Positions 41,201 to 53,200 of a stretch of DNA of 64,000 nt are shown here, in pieces. Below the pieces are notes generated by a model, which made no database searches, had not been told where the DNA came from, and saw nothing but the letters and a program-made list of their open reading frames with translations. Each line of letters opens with the position of its first letter. The stretch's first letter is position 1. The stretch lies in contig CM026390.1 of NCBI GenBank assembly GCA_014843695.1, positions 12,998,904 to 13,062,903 of the forward strand. The letters are read 5' to 3'. Both the position numbers and the translations under genes were made by a program. Source of the stretch: Archivesica marissinica (lineage: Eukaryota; Mollusca; Bivalvia; Venerida; Vesicomyidae).

Positions 41201-44200
41201 TCCTGTATTTAGATAAATAAATATACATACTGTATTTAGATACATAAATATACATCCTGTATTTAGATACATAAATACCCTGTACTTAGATACATACATA
41301 TAATCCTGTATTTAGATACATAAATATACATTCTGTATTTAGATACATAAATATCCTGTATTTAGATACATAAATATCCTGTATTTAGATAAATAAATAT
41401 ACATCCTGTATTTAGATACATAAATATCCTGTATTTAGATAAATAAATATACATCCTGTATTTAGATAAATAAATATACATCCTGTATTTAGATACATAA
41501 ATATCCTGTATTTAGATACATAAATATACATCCTGTATTTAGATAAATAAATATACATACTGTATTTAGATACATAAATATCCTGTATTTAGATACATAA
41601 ATATCCTGTATTTAGATACATAAATATCCTGTATTTAGATAAATAAATATACATCCTGTATTTAGATACATAAATATCCTGTATTTAGATACATAAATAT
41701 CCTGTATTTAGATACATAAATATACACCCTGTACTTAGATACATAAATATCCTGTATTTAGATAAATAAATATAGACCCTGTATTTAGATACATAAATAT
41801 ACATCCTGTACTTAGATACATATATATACATCCTGTATTTAGATACATAAATATACACCCTGTGCCTAGATACATAGATATACATCCTGTATTTAGATAC
41901 ATAAATAAACATCATGTATTTAGATAAATAAATATACATCCTGTATTTAGATACATAAATAAACATCATGTATTTAGATAAATAAATATACATCCTGTAT
42001 TTAGCGCCCTTGAACGTGTATTTTTACATGAAAAGGGCGCTCAAGAAATCTGGTATAATAATATTTAGATACATAAATATACATCCTGTACTTTAGATAC
42101 ATAAATACACATCCTGTATTTAGATACATAAATATACATCCTGTACTTAGATAAATAAATATACATCCTGTATTTAGATACATAAATATTCTGTACTTAG
42201 ATAAATATATATCCTGTATTTAGATACATAACTATACATCCTGTATTTAGATACATAAATATACACCCTGTATTTAGATACATAAATATACACCCTGTAT
42301 TTAGATACATAAATATACACCCTGTATTTAGATACATAAAGTATAATCAGCTGATAGTTTATTCGATTTTTTATCTCCTACGCGTAGTAATATATATTTT
42401 GAAGATGGCCGCCTTTACTACTATTTTGGATATCTGATCAAAACTTGTTCCAGATAAAATGTCGCTAAGAAGCAGCGTGGATGCATGCATGCATGTATTA
42501 ACGCACAAACGCACGCATGGAGGGTTAACCTATGCTAAAATCCCAGGGGAGATAAAACGTTGGTGATGTTTTAAAATGTTTTTTAAACTGCAACATTTAC
42601 GTTTATGAAAGTTACGTATACTTTCGTCGTTTCTATAGTTGATACTGTTACTGTAGCCTTTAACACAGCTTCAATTTGATTTAGTCCATGTAAAATGTAC
42701 CGATTATAATAACCCTATTGTTTTGAATAAATGTACCTAAGCGAATGATGAATCCGGAAACCGTCTGTATTACCACAGGAACTTGAAATTTTATCCATAA
42801 ACCACCAAAGGTCTCGTACCTCTATCCTAGGACACCCACCTCTATTAAAATTGTATAATAGAGGGGGTGTCCTAGGATAGAGGTACGAGACCTTTGGTGG
42901 CTTACCTCTATCCTAGGACACCCCCTCTCTATTAAATTTTTTTAATAGAGGGGGGTGTCCCAGGATAGACGTACGAGACCGTTGGTGGCTTATGGATACA
43001 ATTATTGTTTTTTAATAGAGGGAAGTGTCCTAGGATAGAGGTACGAGAACTTTGGTGGCTTATGGATAACATTTCAAGTTCCTGTGGCCTTACGTTGTAA
43101 ATGACACCTTCATGCAGCCAAGCCCCGACTCGTTCATGAACTCAAGAATACCGTACCGATATCGGTACACGTGTACTCATTCGGTATTCACTCGTTCACT
43201 CATCCAACACATCTACACGCAGGTACTCAATTACTCGGTCAGTCACCCAATGTTGGTATTCATTATGTTAACCCATTCACACTCAAACAAACGTGTACTG
43301 ATTTATTCACAAATTCACCAACACGTGCGTATTGCTTACTTGGTCACCCACTCAACACTTAAACACCTGGTACTCACTTGGTCACCCACTCAACACTTAA
43401 ACACCTGATACTCACTTGGTCACCCACTCAACACTTAAACACCTGGTACTCACTTGGTCACCCACTCAACACTTAAACACCTGGTACTCACTTGCCTGGT
43501 CACCCAGCAGACACTTAAACACCTGATATTCACTTGGTCACCCACTCAACACTTAAACACCTGGTACTCACTTGGTCACCCACTCAACACTTATGCACCT
43601 GGTACTCACTTGGTCACCCACTCAACACTTATGCACCTGGTACTCACTTGGTCACCCACTCAACACTTAAACACCTGGTACTCACTTGGTCACCCACTCA
43701 ACACTTATGCACCTGGTACTCACTTGGTCACCCACTCAACACTTATGCACCTGGTACTCACTTGGTCACCCACTCAACACTTATGCACCTGGTACTCACT
43801 TGGTCACCCACTCAACACTTAAACACCTGGTACTCACTTGGTCACCCACTCAACACTTAAACACCTGGTACTCACTTGGTCACCCACTCAACACTTAAAA
43901 CCTGGTACTCACTTGGTCACCCACTCAACAATTAACACCTGGTGTTCACTTGGTCACCCACTCAACAATTAAACACCTGGTACTCACTTGGTCACCCACT
44001 CAACACTTAAACACCTGGTACTCACTTGGTCACCCACTCAACACTTAAACACCTGGTACTCACTTGGTCACCCACTCAGCACTTAAACACCTGGTACTCA
44101 CTTGGTCACCCACTCAACACTTAAACACCTGGTGTTCACTTGGTCACCCACTCAACACTTAAACACCTGGTACTCACTTGGTCACCCACTCAACATTTAA

Positions 44201-47200
44201 ACACCTGGTACTCACTTGGTCACCCACTCAACACTTAAACACCTGGTACTCACTGGTCACCCACCCAACACTTAAACACCTGGTCTCACTTGGTCACCCA
44301 CTAAACACTTAAACACCTGGTACTCACTTGGTCACCCAGCAGACACTGGCCATTTATCATGTACTCACTTGGTCACCCAGCAGACACTGGCCATTTATCA
44401 TGTACTCACTTGGTCACCCAGCAGACACTGGCCATTTATCATGTACTCACTTGGTCACCCAGCAGACACTGGCCATTTATCATGTACTCACTAACTTCAG
44501 TTTAGGGCTAATTATGTTTTGAATATATTGTTTTAGTAAAAAAGTGAGATTTCTTCAAAATGGTTCTTTGGTCTTAAATATATAATACATTGAACCATTA
44601 GTCATTTTAGTGATGCTTATTAATATTAGAGCTTTTATGAGTTGTAGTACTTTGAATCTATTTTAAGCTGTATATAATATAAGAATTTAGATGAATTATA
44701 TCCGATTGTAATATCTAGTCTCCTGTAACTCATTGTTTGAGCGGCAGCATACATTATGTGTTTTATGTTTTATATATGTAGCAGCAGGGGGGAGTAACAA
44801 AATAAATGGGAGCCTCCGCGCCCCCCTGCTGAGCCCTCCCTCCATGTTCCGGGTGAACAGACCTCTTAATTTGGGCCGAGGAGGCTCCCAGCCCCATTTC
44901 AGACAGCCAAAAAACACCCATATATGAGCCAGGGGACGGCCCACAACCCTCGCCGGCCCAGGGCTCTCAGACACTACGTGCCAAAAAAGAAATGACAAAC
45001 CACTTACCTGTCGGGGGTGAATCTCAATGATTATTAAGCCTTTTGGTCGTGCCCCAGGCGTCAACGCCGCTGCCACCATCAGCTCGGATCCGCCGACGGG
45101 TGAACATCAATCGGACATAAAAAAGACCAGGGGGTAAACAGACCTCTTAATGTAGGCCGAGGACGCTCCCAGCCCCATTTCAGACGGTCAAAAAACACCC
45201 ATATATGAGCCACTGGGGACGGCGCACCCATATCCGAGCAGCGGGGTGACCCCGTATACCCGCACTTGCAGATAAACTAGTGCACACTTACACAACACGG
45301 AAGTAATCGCATCGGGTTAATCAATATACAAGCGTGCACTTTCCTATATAAATCTAATAATAACACATCTACAATAACGGTTTGCATCGTGTTCAGCAGA
45401 TGCGTTTAACAAAATAGTTATCGAGATGGCAGTACAGCTCAACCGTAATATTGGTAAACATGTATTGCGCAATCGCGCACCTGTGCGCACTACGTATTAC
45501 ACATGTATTGCACAAAGGTTATATTAAATTTATATATTAGTTCTGAACATAAATTCATTGCCCGTAGGCTATAGCCGCGAGGTCTGTTATGGTTGCATGC
45601 TCTGATCAAGTCTGTAATTATGCACTCTCGGCACTTCTGTAATGCACCTTGACTTTCGTGTTTCGTAAGGTGGCATTCCGACAGAGGAGTGTTTGAGACT
45701 GGGGACCGTGTCCAACTCTTGGAAGTNNNNNNNNNNNNNNNNNNNNNNNNNNNNNNNNNNNNNNNNNNNNNNNNNNNNNNNNNNNNNNNNNNNNNNNNNN
45801 NNNNNNNNNNNNNNNNNNNNNNNNNNNNNNNNNNNNNNNNNNNNNNNNNNNNNNNNNNNNNNNNNNNNNNNNNNNNNNNNNNNNNNNNNNNNNNNNNNNN
45901 NNNNNNNNNNNNNNNNNNNNNNNNNNNNNNNNNNNNNNNNNNNNNNNNNNNNNNNNNNNNNNNNNNNNNNNNNNNNNNNNNNNNNNNNNNNNNNNNNNNN
46001 NNNNNNNNNNNNNNNNNNNNNNNNNNNNNNNNNNNNNNNNNNNNNNNNNNNNNNNNNNNNNNNNNNNNNNNNNNNNNNNNNNNNNNNNNNNNNNNNNNNN
46101 NNNNNNNNNNNNNNNNNNNNNNNNNNNNNNNNNNNNNNNNNNNNNNNNNNNNNNNNNNNNNNNNNNNNNNNNNNNNNNNNNNNNNNNNNNNNNNNNNNNN
46201 NNNNNNNNNNNNNNNNNNNNNNNNNNNNNNNNNNNNNNNNNNNNNNNNNNNNNNNNNNNNNNNNNNNNNNNNNNNNNNNNNNNNNNNNNNNNNNNNNNNN
46301 NNNNNNNNNNNNNNNNNNNNNNNNNNNNNNNNNNNNNNNNNNNNNNNNNNNNNNNNNNNNNNNNNNNNNNNNNNNNNNNNNNNNNNNNNNNNNNNNNNNN
46401 NNNNNNNNNNNNNNNNNNNNNNNNNNNNNNNNNNNNNNNNNNNNNNNNNNNNNNNNNNNNNNNNNNNNNNNNNNNNNNNNNNNNNNNNNNNNNNNNNNNN
46501 NNNNNNNNNNNNNNNNNNNNNNNNNNNNNNNNNNNNNNNNNNNNNNNNNNNNNNNNNNNNNNNNNNNNNNNNNNNNNNNNNNNNNNNNNNNNNNNNNNNN
46601 NNNNNNNNNNNNNNNNNNNNNNNNNNNNNNNNNNNNNNNNNNNNNNNNNNNNNNNNNNNNNNNNNNNNNNNNNNNNNNNNNNNNNNNNNNNNNNNNNNNN
46701 NNNNNNNNNNNNNNNNNNNNNNNNNNGTGTTTGAGACTGGGGACCGTGTCCAACTCTTGGAAGTGCGAATAAAATAATTTTAGATTTAGAGAAATAATAT
46801 CCGTTATAATATACTGTTCATAGTTGTACGTTATAACATACTATCATCTATAAAATAATTTAGATTTAGAGAAATAATATCCGTTATAATATACTATTCA
46901 TAGTTGTACGTTATAATATACTATCACGTACAAAGTTACTTCAGATTTAGAGAATAGTGTACATTAAGGTATACCCATATAATGGTCACAGTTACCGAAC
47001 TGCGATTGAAAGCTCACGAATTGGGTATTCGTGGGAGATCAAGGCTCACGAAACGAGACCTCTTAGAGGCGATCGCGAAAGTTCGCGCCGCCGAATACAC
47101 GAGACGTCTCCGGCGGGCGGTAAAGACGGGGCGATTCCCCGCACTCAGGAGATATAACCCTCTTAAAAAGGCCCAACATGTCCGTGAGGCGGGGCAGCTC

Positions 47201-50200
47201 AGGGCCGAAGTCGATGCTGCGCTGCGGACCGGGAAGTACGCCGCCCGGGTCGCGAGGCGGCCGCTAGAGCGCCTAACGCATCTCCGCAAGATCACGGAAC
47301 GCTTGAGGAGGCCGCATCTACACGGCCTGACCAAGGGCTCGAAAGAACCCCTAGCCCGCGCGATCGCGAGGGAAGGTCCCGAAATTCTTCACGAGCGGCT
47401 CGAAATCCCGGAAGCGCCGAAGCCCCCACCCCCCGCGGGATATACCTTCGACCTGGACATCCCGGTCCCTCCCCCGGTAAGATTCCCGGCTGATGAACCG
47501 TGGGTAGGGATCTTGAACGATGCTAAAGACGAGTTTCAAGTTGATGGAGCCTCGGTGGTCTTCTCCACATGGAGGGTAGAGGCCGGGGCGGGCCGTATGT
47601 CTCTGGATGCCACTATGACGGATGTCAGAGCTGCAGAGCTCTTGCGAGAGCTCCCCGAGGGTGAGCATATCCTCAAGCTCAAGTACCTGCGAGAGCGGGA
47701 TGAAGGTAACTGGGTGGTCGAAGACAAGTTTGACCCAGTGAGGACAGATAGGAAGAAAGGTCAGGCAGTTGTAACCATCGATCGGAACACGAAGCCGGGT
47801 GCCCTCGCGGGAATCGACAAGCCTTACTTTCAGAATGCATACCCCGTCACCGCGGTTGTCTACGGCGTCTATCCCCTCAGAAACCCGGATCCTGCCAACC
47901 TTGCCCCGCTAAGAGACGGCGATCTTAACTGTGTGGCCCAGCGAGTCGTGGAGCATGTTGAGGGCGCCCTGAGGGGCCAGGGTCTCACCCCAACCAGACG
48001 CCAGAAAATCCGGGAGTGGGAGGACGAAGTCCATGAGTCTGGTGCCACGGTCGACGATGTGGCCGGACTGGAGAGTATTCTCCAGCGTTCAATCATCTTG
48101 AAGGACATCGCCGGCGGGGACATATATAACAGTGGCAAGTACCAGAGACGGGGTACCAGAAGTTATGGGAGGGTAGAACTCATCTGCCACAACGGCCACG
48201 CCTGGCCTAAAGACCTCCACTTCCCACAGTCCAGGCAGGTCCACATCTATGAAGGCGATGTGTGGGAAGCAATCCGACAAGCGACCCAGGGTGAGCCTCT
48301 AGCCGTCTGGCTTCTCGGTTGCGGTGACAAGCAACTCAACGTCAACCAGTTCGTACTCCAAGACGGTCGTACTTACAGAACTCAGGAGGACCACCAAAGG
48401 CTCCAGGAGGCCTGCACCCATCTAGGTGACGAATCTCTTGCCGACAGGGCCTTTGGGGTAAACCATGCGGCGAGCATAGTGGCCAAAGAAAGGAACGACT
48501 GGAAGCCCACTCCGACGTTCTTCGCAGATGATATCCAAAAAGCCTGTTTAGAACACGGCCATGGTGGCCTCTGGAACTCCATGGACTATGACACGAGAGA
48601 CGTTGTCAGCATCGACATGAAGGCTTGCTACCCTGCCAGCTTCCAAGGCTTCGGCGAAGCGAAATCATACTTTGAGCGGTTTGGCCACCCTACCCACAGG
48701 ATGACGAGAGTGGCTATTAATGGGCCTTTGCCCAAAGACATCAGCGCAGGGTTTGCTGAGGTCACAGAGTGGGTGTTCAAACAAGACAGTCATCCTGTAA
48801 TCCCTGCCTGGTTTGGGAAGCATTTTGAGGAGAGGGGGTGGGCCCCCACACCCCTCCTCGCATACCTCACCGAATCTGGGCTCTTGACTTACCTACGTGT
48901 CCGGGAGGCCATCATCTCCTATACCAAGCAGGAGGAGGTCTGGCTCCCCGAGGATCGTGATCAGGGATGCAGCATTATTGGTAAGTTCACCCAGGGCGCC
49001 AAAGCTGAAGGCAAGCGACTGACGCGGCGCCTCGTGACTGACCAGGGAGAGCTGGATTACCTGGTTAGGGACACTCGCCAGAGTGGCACTCTTGTCGGAG
49101 CACCCCAAAAGTGCCCCCTTGGACATGTTCTCACGTACTATGACGGAAGCCAGCCACAGTATGCTAACTTGAGGGCGAGCATGCTCGCATATGCCCACAT
49201 CAATCTCCTCAGCATGCTCCAGCGTTTCGACGCCAAGGAGGCTGTCCGGGTGGCCACATACAGCATATACATCCAGAAGACGGCACTACACAAGCTCAAG
49301 GATGTCGAGGCCTATGTTGCCCACAGGACATGCAACTGTGAAATTGACTTGTGCGTGAATTGTCTCCTGGGAATAGAGTATCTGCCCTCAGTAGAACCAG
49401 CCCAGTGGAGAGACAAGGGTGATCAGCTGTATATGCCTCAGGAACATGCTGCATATGTCCCCAGGCTGGTATACCAAGGCCAACAAAAAGACTTACCACC
49501 GAGTCAGGCCCCCTGCTTCAATGACCCACTGACTCGGCACCAGTTGAGCTACCTGAATGGTGGGGGTGGTAGTGGCAAAACCACACGAGCGATCGAATCG
49601 TTCCGCACCAGAGACCCCCTGGTGTTCACCCCGACCCACCGTCTGGCCAAAGAGATGCGGGCCAGAGGGGTCAAGGCTCAGACCTACCATAGTTTCTTCC
49701 GCTGGAGTGGCCAGACTGACTGGACCCCAGAAAGGATGGGCCAAAAGTACCCCCCCGCGTGATCATCTGGGACGAGGTTTGCACTGTCCCAAAGCCAATC
49801 CTGGAAGTCTTCCTAGACTGGTTAGACCGGGGAGGGGTCCACATCATCTGCTGTGGTGACCAGGGTCAGCCACCACCAATTGCAGGCGAGATGCCACATG
49901 ACTGGCTGCGACATGCTGCCCACTACTATGAAGAGGTTGAGGTTGACCACAGAGCGAAAGACCCGGCCCTCAAAGCCCTCAAACGGGCGATCCGCCTCCG
50001 GCCGGATCGTGTGCAGTGCTCGGCCATGAGAAAGGCCCTACCCACCTGCCTCGGATGGGACAGATTCATTGCAGTATGGAAGCCAGGCGACCGTATCTTG
50101 ACCTCGATACAGAAGGTGCGCAACCGCGCACAATAGCTGCTATTCCATTACCATAAGGAGCACATCCCTGACGAGCCGGTGCCCCTCCTCTATCGCCCAA

Positions 50201-53200
50201 AAGACACCCGAAGACAAAACATTATGGTGACCATCCCAGGGCCTGGTAGGCCTGAGCAGGAAGAGCTCGTCCTCAATGACATCGTTGAGGTGCCTGTCCA
50301 CTATGCCCAAGAAGTTATGGATGGCAAGTGGGGACAAGACTGGGCTCTCGGCTATGCCATGACAGTCCACTCGAGCCAGGGGCTCACAATCCGCGATCCG
50401 CAAAAAGTCTGGATTATCGACGACTATCTCCAATGGTCGAACCTCGCATACCTCGCCGTCAGCCGCGTGGAGTACATGCACCAGCTCGAACGAGTAGTCT
50501 GCCCACCGGAAGAGGGTTCCGATGTGGCAGAGCCACTCACTGAGCAGCAGCTCCGCAAAGTCATCCAGAGAAAGCTTGTGGCATACAAGCGCCATGATCA
50601 GGCCAAAGGTCTCCAGGGATTCAATCTCAAGGTCGATCACATCCTCGCACTCAAAGACGGCCAGCAGAACCGCTGCGCGGCATGCAACATCGAGCTCCTC
50701 TGGGTATACCAACCCAAAGATACTCAGCAGTTCAGTGTCGACCGGCTGGACAACACCCGAGGCCATACCCGTGACAATATCCGGTTGACGTGCCTGGAAT
50801 GCAACAGAAAAAGGGGTTACGCGGTCCTCAACGCTTAAGAACCCCATCAGGTGGCAGCACGGTATCAGGAGGCACCACAAGCAGCTCTTCCCGGACAAAC
50901 CCCCGCTGAGGGCCATCCAGCAGATAGTAGAGCACGGGCTCTTCAGGCTTGGTAACCGAGCGACCAAGCCGGTATACCTGGAGGGACCACACACGGGTCG
51001 GTCGCACGACGACGGCCACCCTCCAGTTCGCCGGGTTGGTAGAGGTAGCGAACGCCAACACTCGAGGGGAGCTTTCGCTCCGATGAGCCAACGGGACGGT
51101 GCGACGAAGCTGCGACCACGGATGAGGGCTTTTGCGCCACACTCTTGGCCTTGATGGCATTAGAAGGCTTCTTGCCGGTCAATCTGGTCACTTCGCCGTT
51201 CAAAGCCGCAACCACGGCAGGCAGCCGAGCCACCCATTCAGCCGATCGTTCTCCAGACGGAAGTCTCATCTCTTGGGCGTATTGGTGCCCAAAGAGCCGC
51301 TCTGCCAGGGTGCGATTGAAACGCTCCACAATCCCTTGGTCTCGATGGATATCCACACGGCCACGCCTGACAGAGACACCGTGTTTGGCCAGCTGTTGGT
51401 TCACCGCACCCATGAACTCGCGCCCCGGATCGACCTGAAGCAACTTTGGCCATTTCAGGGGGCTCCGCCTGTAAATCCTTTCAAGGGCGGCTGAGACCTC
51501 CTTAGCCTCTTTCGTGGCCACGGGCTCTGTCTCTTTGTACTGGGAGGCCACGTCAACAATGGTGAGGGCGTACTTGAACGTTTTGCGACCCACCCTGTCG
51601 TGAGGCAGAAATAGGAGGTCGGCCTGGTGGACGTCGTTTGGCACCGGTACGTCGAACTTGGGTCGCGGTATGTGTCGTGGGGCGGGGAGGTAGATCTGCC
51701 AGATGGCCTGCTTCTTCAGCCAACCCCGTGTCACATCATCGGAGACCTTAGCGGCCGCGGCGAGGTTTTTTATGGCTGCGAGCCCCTTCCAGTAACCGCG
51801 GGGACTGTAGTATAGCGAGCTAAGATTACTGTCGGTCATGGTATAAGCTAAGCTTGTGACATGGCTGTTTCGCTATCCAGCGCGCGAATGTATTCTAATA
51901 ATCCTATGAGTCTCCAACATGCCCTGCGTGTCATCGGATCTAGCAACCCCGTTGTATCTCTAAGGTCAGTTGGGCCTGATAGGACCCTGGTAGCGAATTT
52001 CTGCACAGCAGCGTGATGGTACGCCACGACTCCAGGAATCGCCGCGCCGTGTTTATCATAGTATGACCAAGGGGGCCAGGATGTTTGTTTCGCTTGGCAC
52101 AGTACCCGACCTCAAGCATTGCAAAGTACAGCTCCTCTGGTAAACCCATATCTATATAGAAAGGAAACAAAATCTCAAGCGCGACAATTACATGGTGAGT
52201 TTGTATGCCAGGAGGACTGTCGCGGTCATCCCCAGGACGGCGAAGACAATCTCACGATCTTTCTGGTCATCGCTAGGTGTATAGAAGTCGGAGAGCCGAG
52301 GCTGTCGTTCCGACACCAGCGGCGCGACATGCGGAAATACCTGCGCGTACTCACGGATCGCCGTGTCGACGTCCCGGAAAGTTTGCACTGCATGACCCTG
52401 ACGGCGGAGTTCTTCGTTAATCCAATCAAGGCGCTCAGCCCGTTTGTTGGACCATGCTGACTGCGCGGCCTGGAGCTGTTCTACAGCTGTGTCGTGCCGT
52501 TTGCGCTCCTCGTCAACACCCGAGCTTCGCAGCTTCGATAATAGGTAGTTGCTACCGCTGACGGCCAGCGCGTTGACCAGGGCGCCCCCAACTAGCATTG
52601 CGATCGAGGCCATCGTTGTTATACGTACGTCTACTTCATGATATCTGCAGGTATGATCCCATGTTTAATTAGCATATCTTTCGTGGCCATGGCCAGGCCC
52701 ACATCAAGAACTACCATGCCGACGTCATAACCATTGAAGTCCAGCTTGGGGGTAGCTGCTTTGAAGGCCATCTTACCCAGGCGTGCATAGCCCACAGCCA
52801 GGCCAGATACCACAACCGAATGATACGCCGCATTGGCCAACATTTTTCCGTCAGTAGACATTGTTTTTCTTCGCGCGACTATTGCATATAGAATGGGTCA
52901 AGCGAAGTCTTTAAATGACTCGCTGTCGGAACGACAATGTTAGCTCGGGCGGGCATAGGTTTATGCGCCTCCCGCCTACTGTTCACAACAACCCATAAGA
53001 CACATGCAAGACCGCCAACGATCCACGGGGTCCAGACCTCGCTACACTGGTACCAGTGTTCCGTCGCGGTTTCCACCGCTGAAACATGCTGTGGGGCGAC
53101 AACCGTTTGTTCTCCAGCGTTGCCCTGTTCCACCGGGGCGACGGCAACTGAGGGTTTGTGATTCTCGAGTTTCGATGTTTGCAACGTGGCTTTGGCATCT

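Noticed and set aside
45587..46777. Open frames of 359-388 codons across the Maverick left arm
   Set aside because: They consist almost entirely of the N gap.
51848..52149. Adenain-type cysteine protease of the Maverick
   Set aside because: Position is plausible, but no His/Asp/Cys catalytic pattern could be identified in the two frames.
52188..52460. Plus-strand frames opposite the Maverick minus-strand genes (for example 52119-52460, 53754-54005, 54569-54817)
   Set aside because: Shadow frames of GC-rich coding sequence on the other strand; no recognisable protein features.
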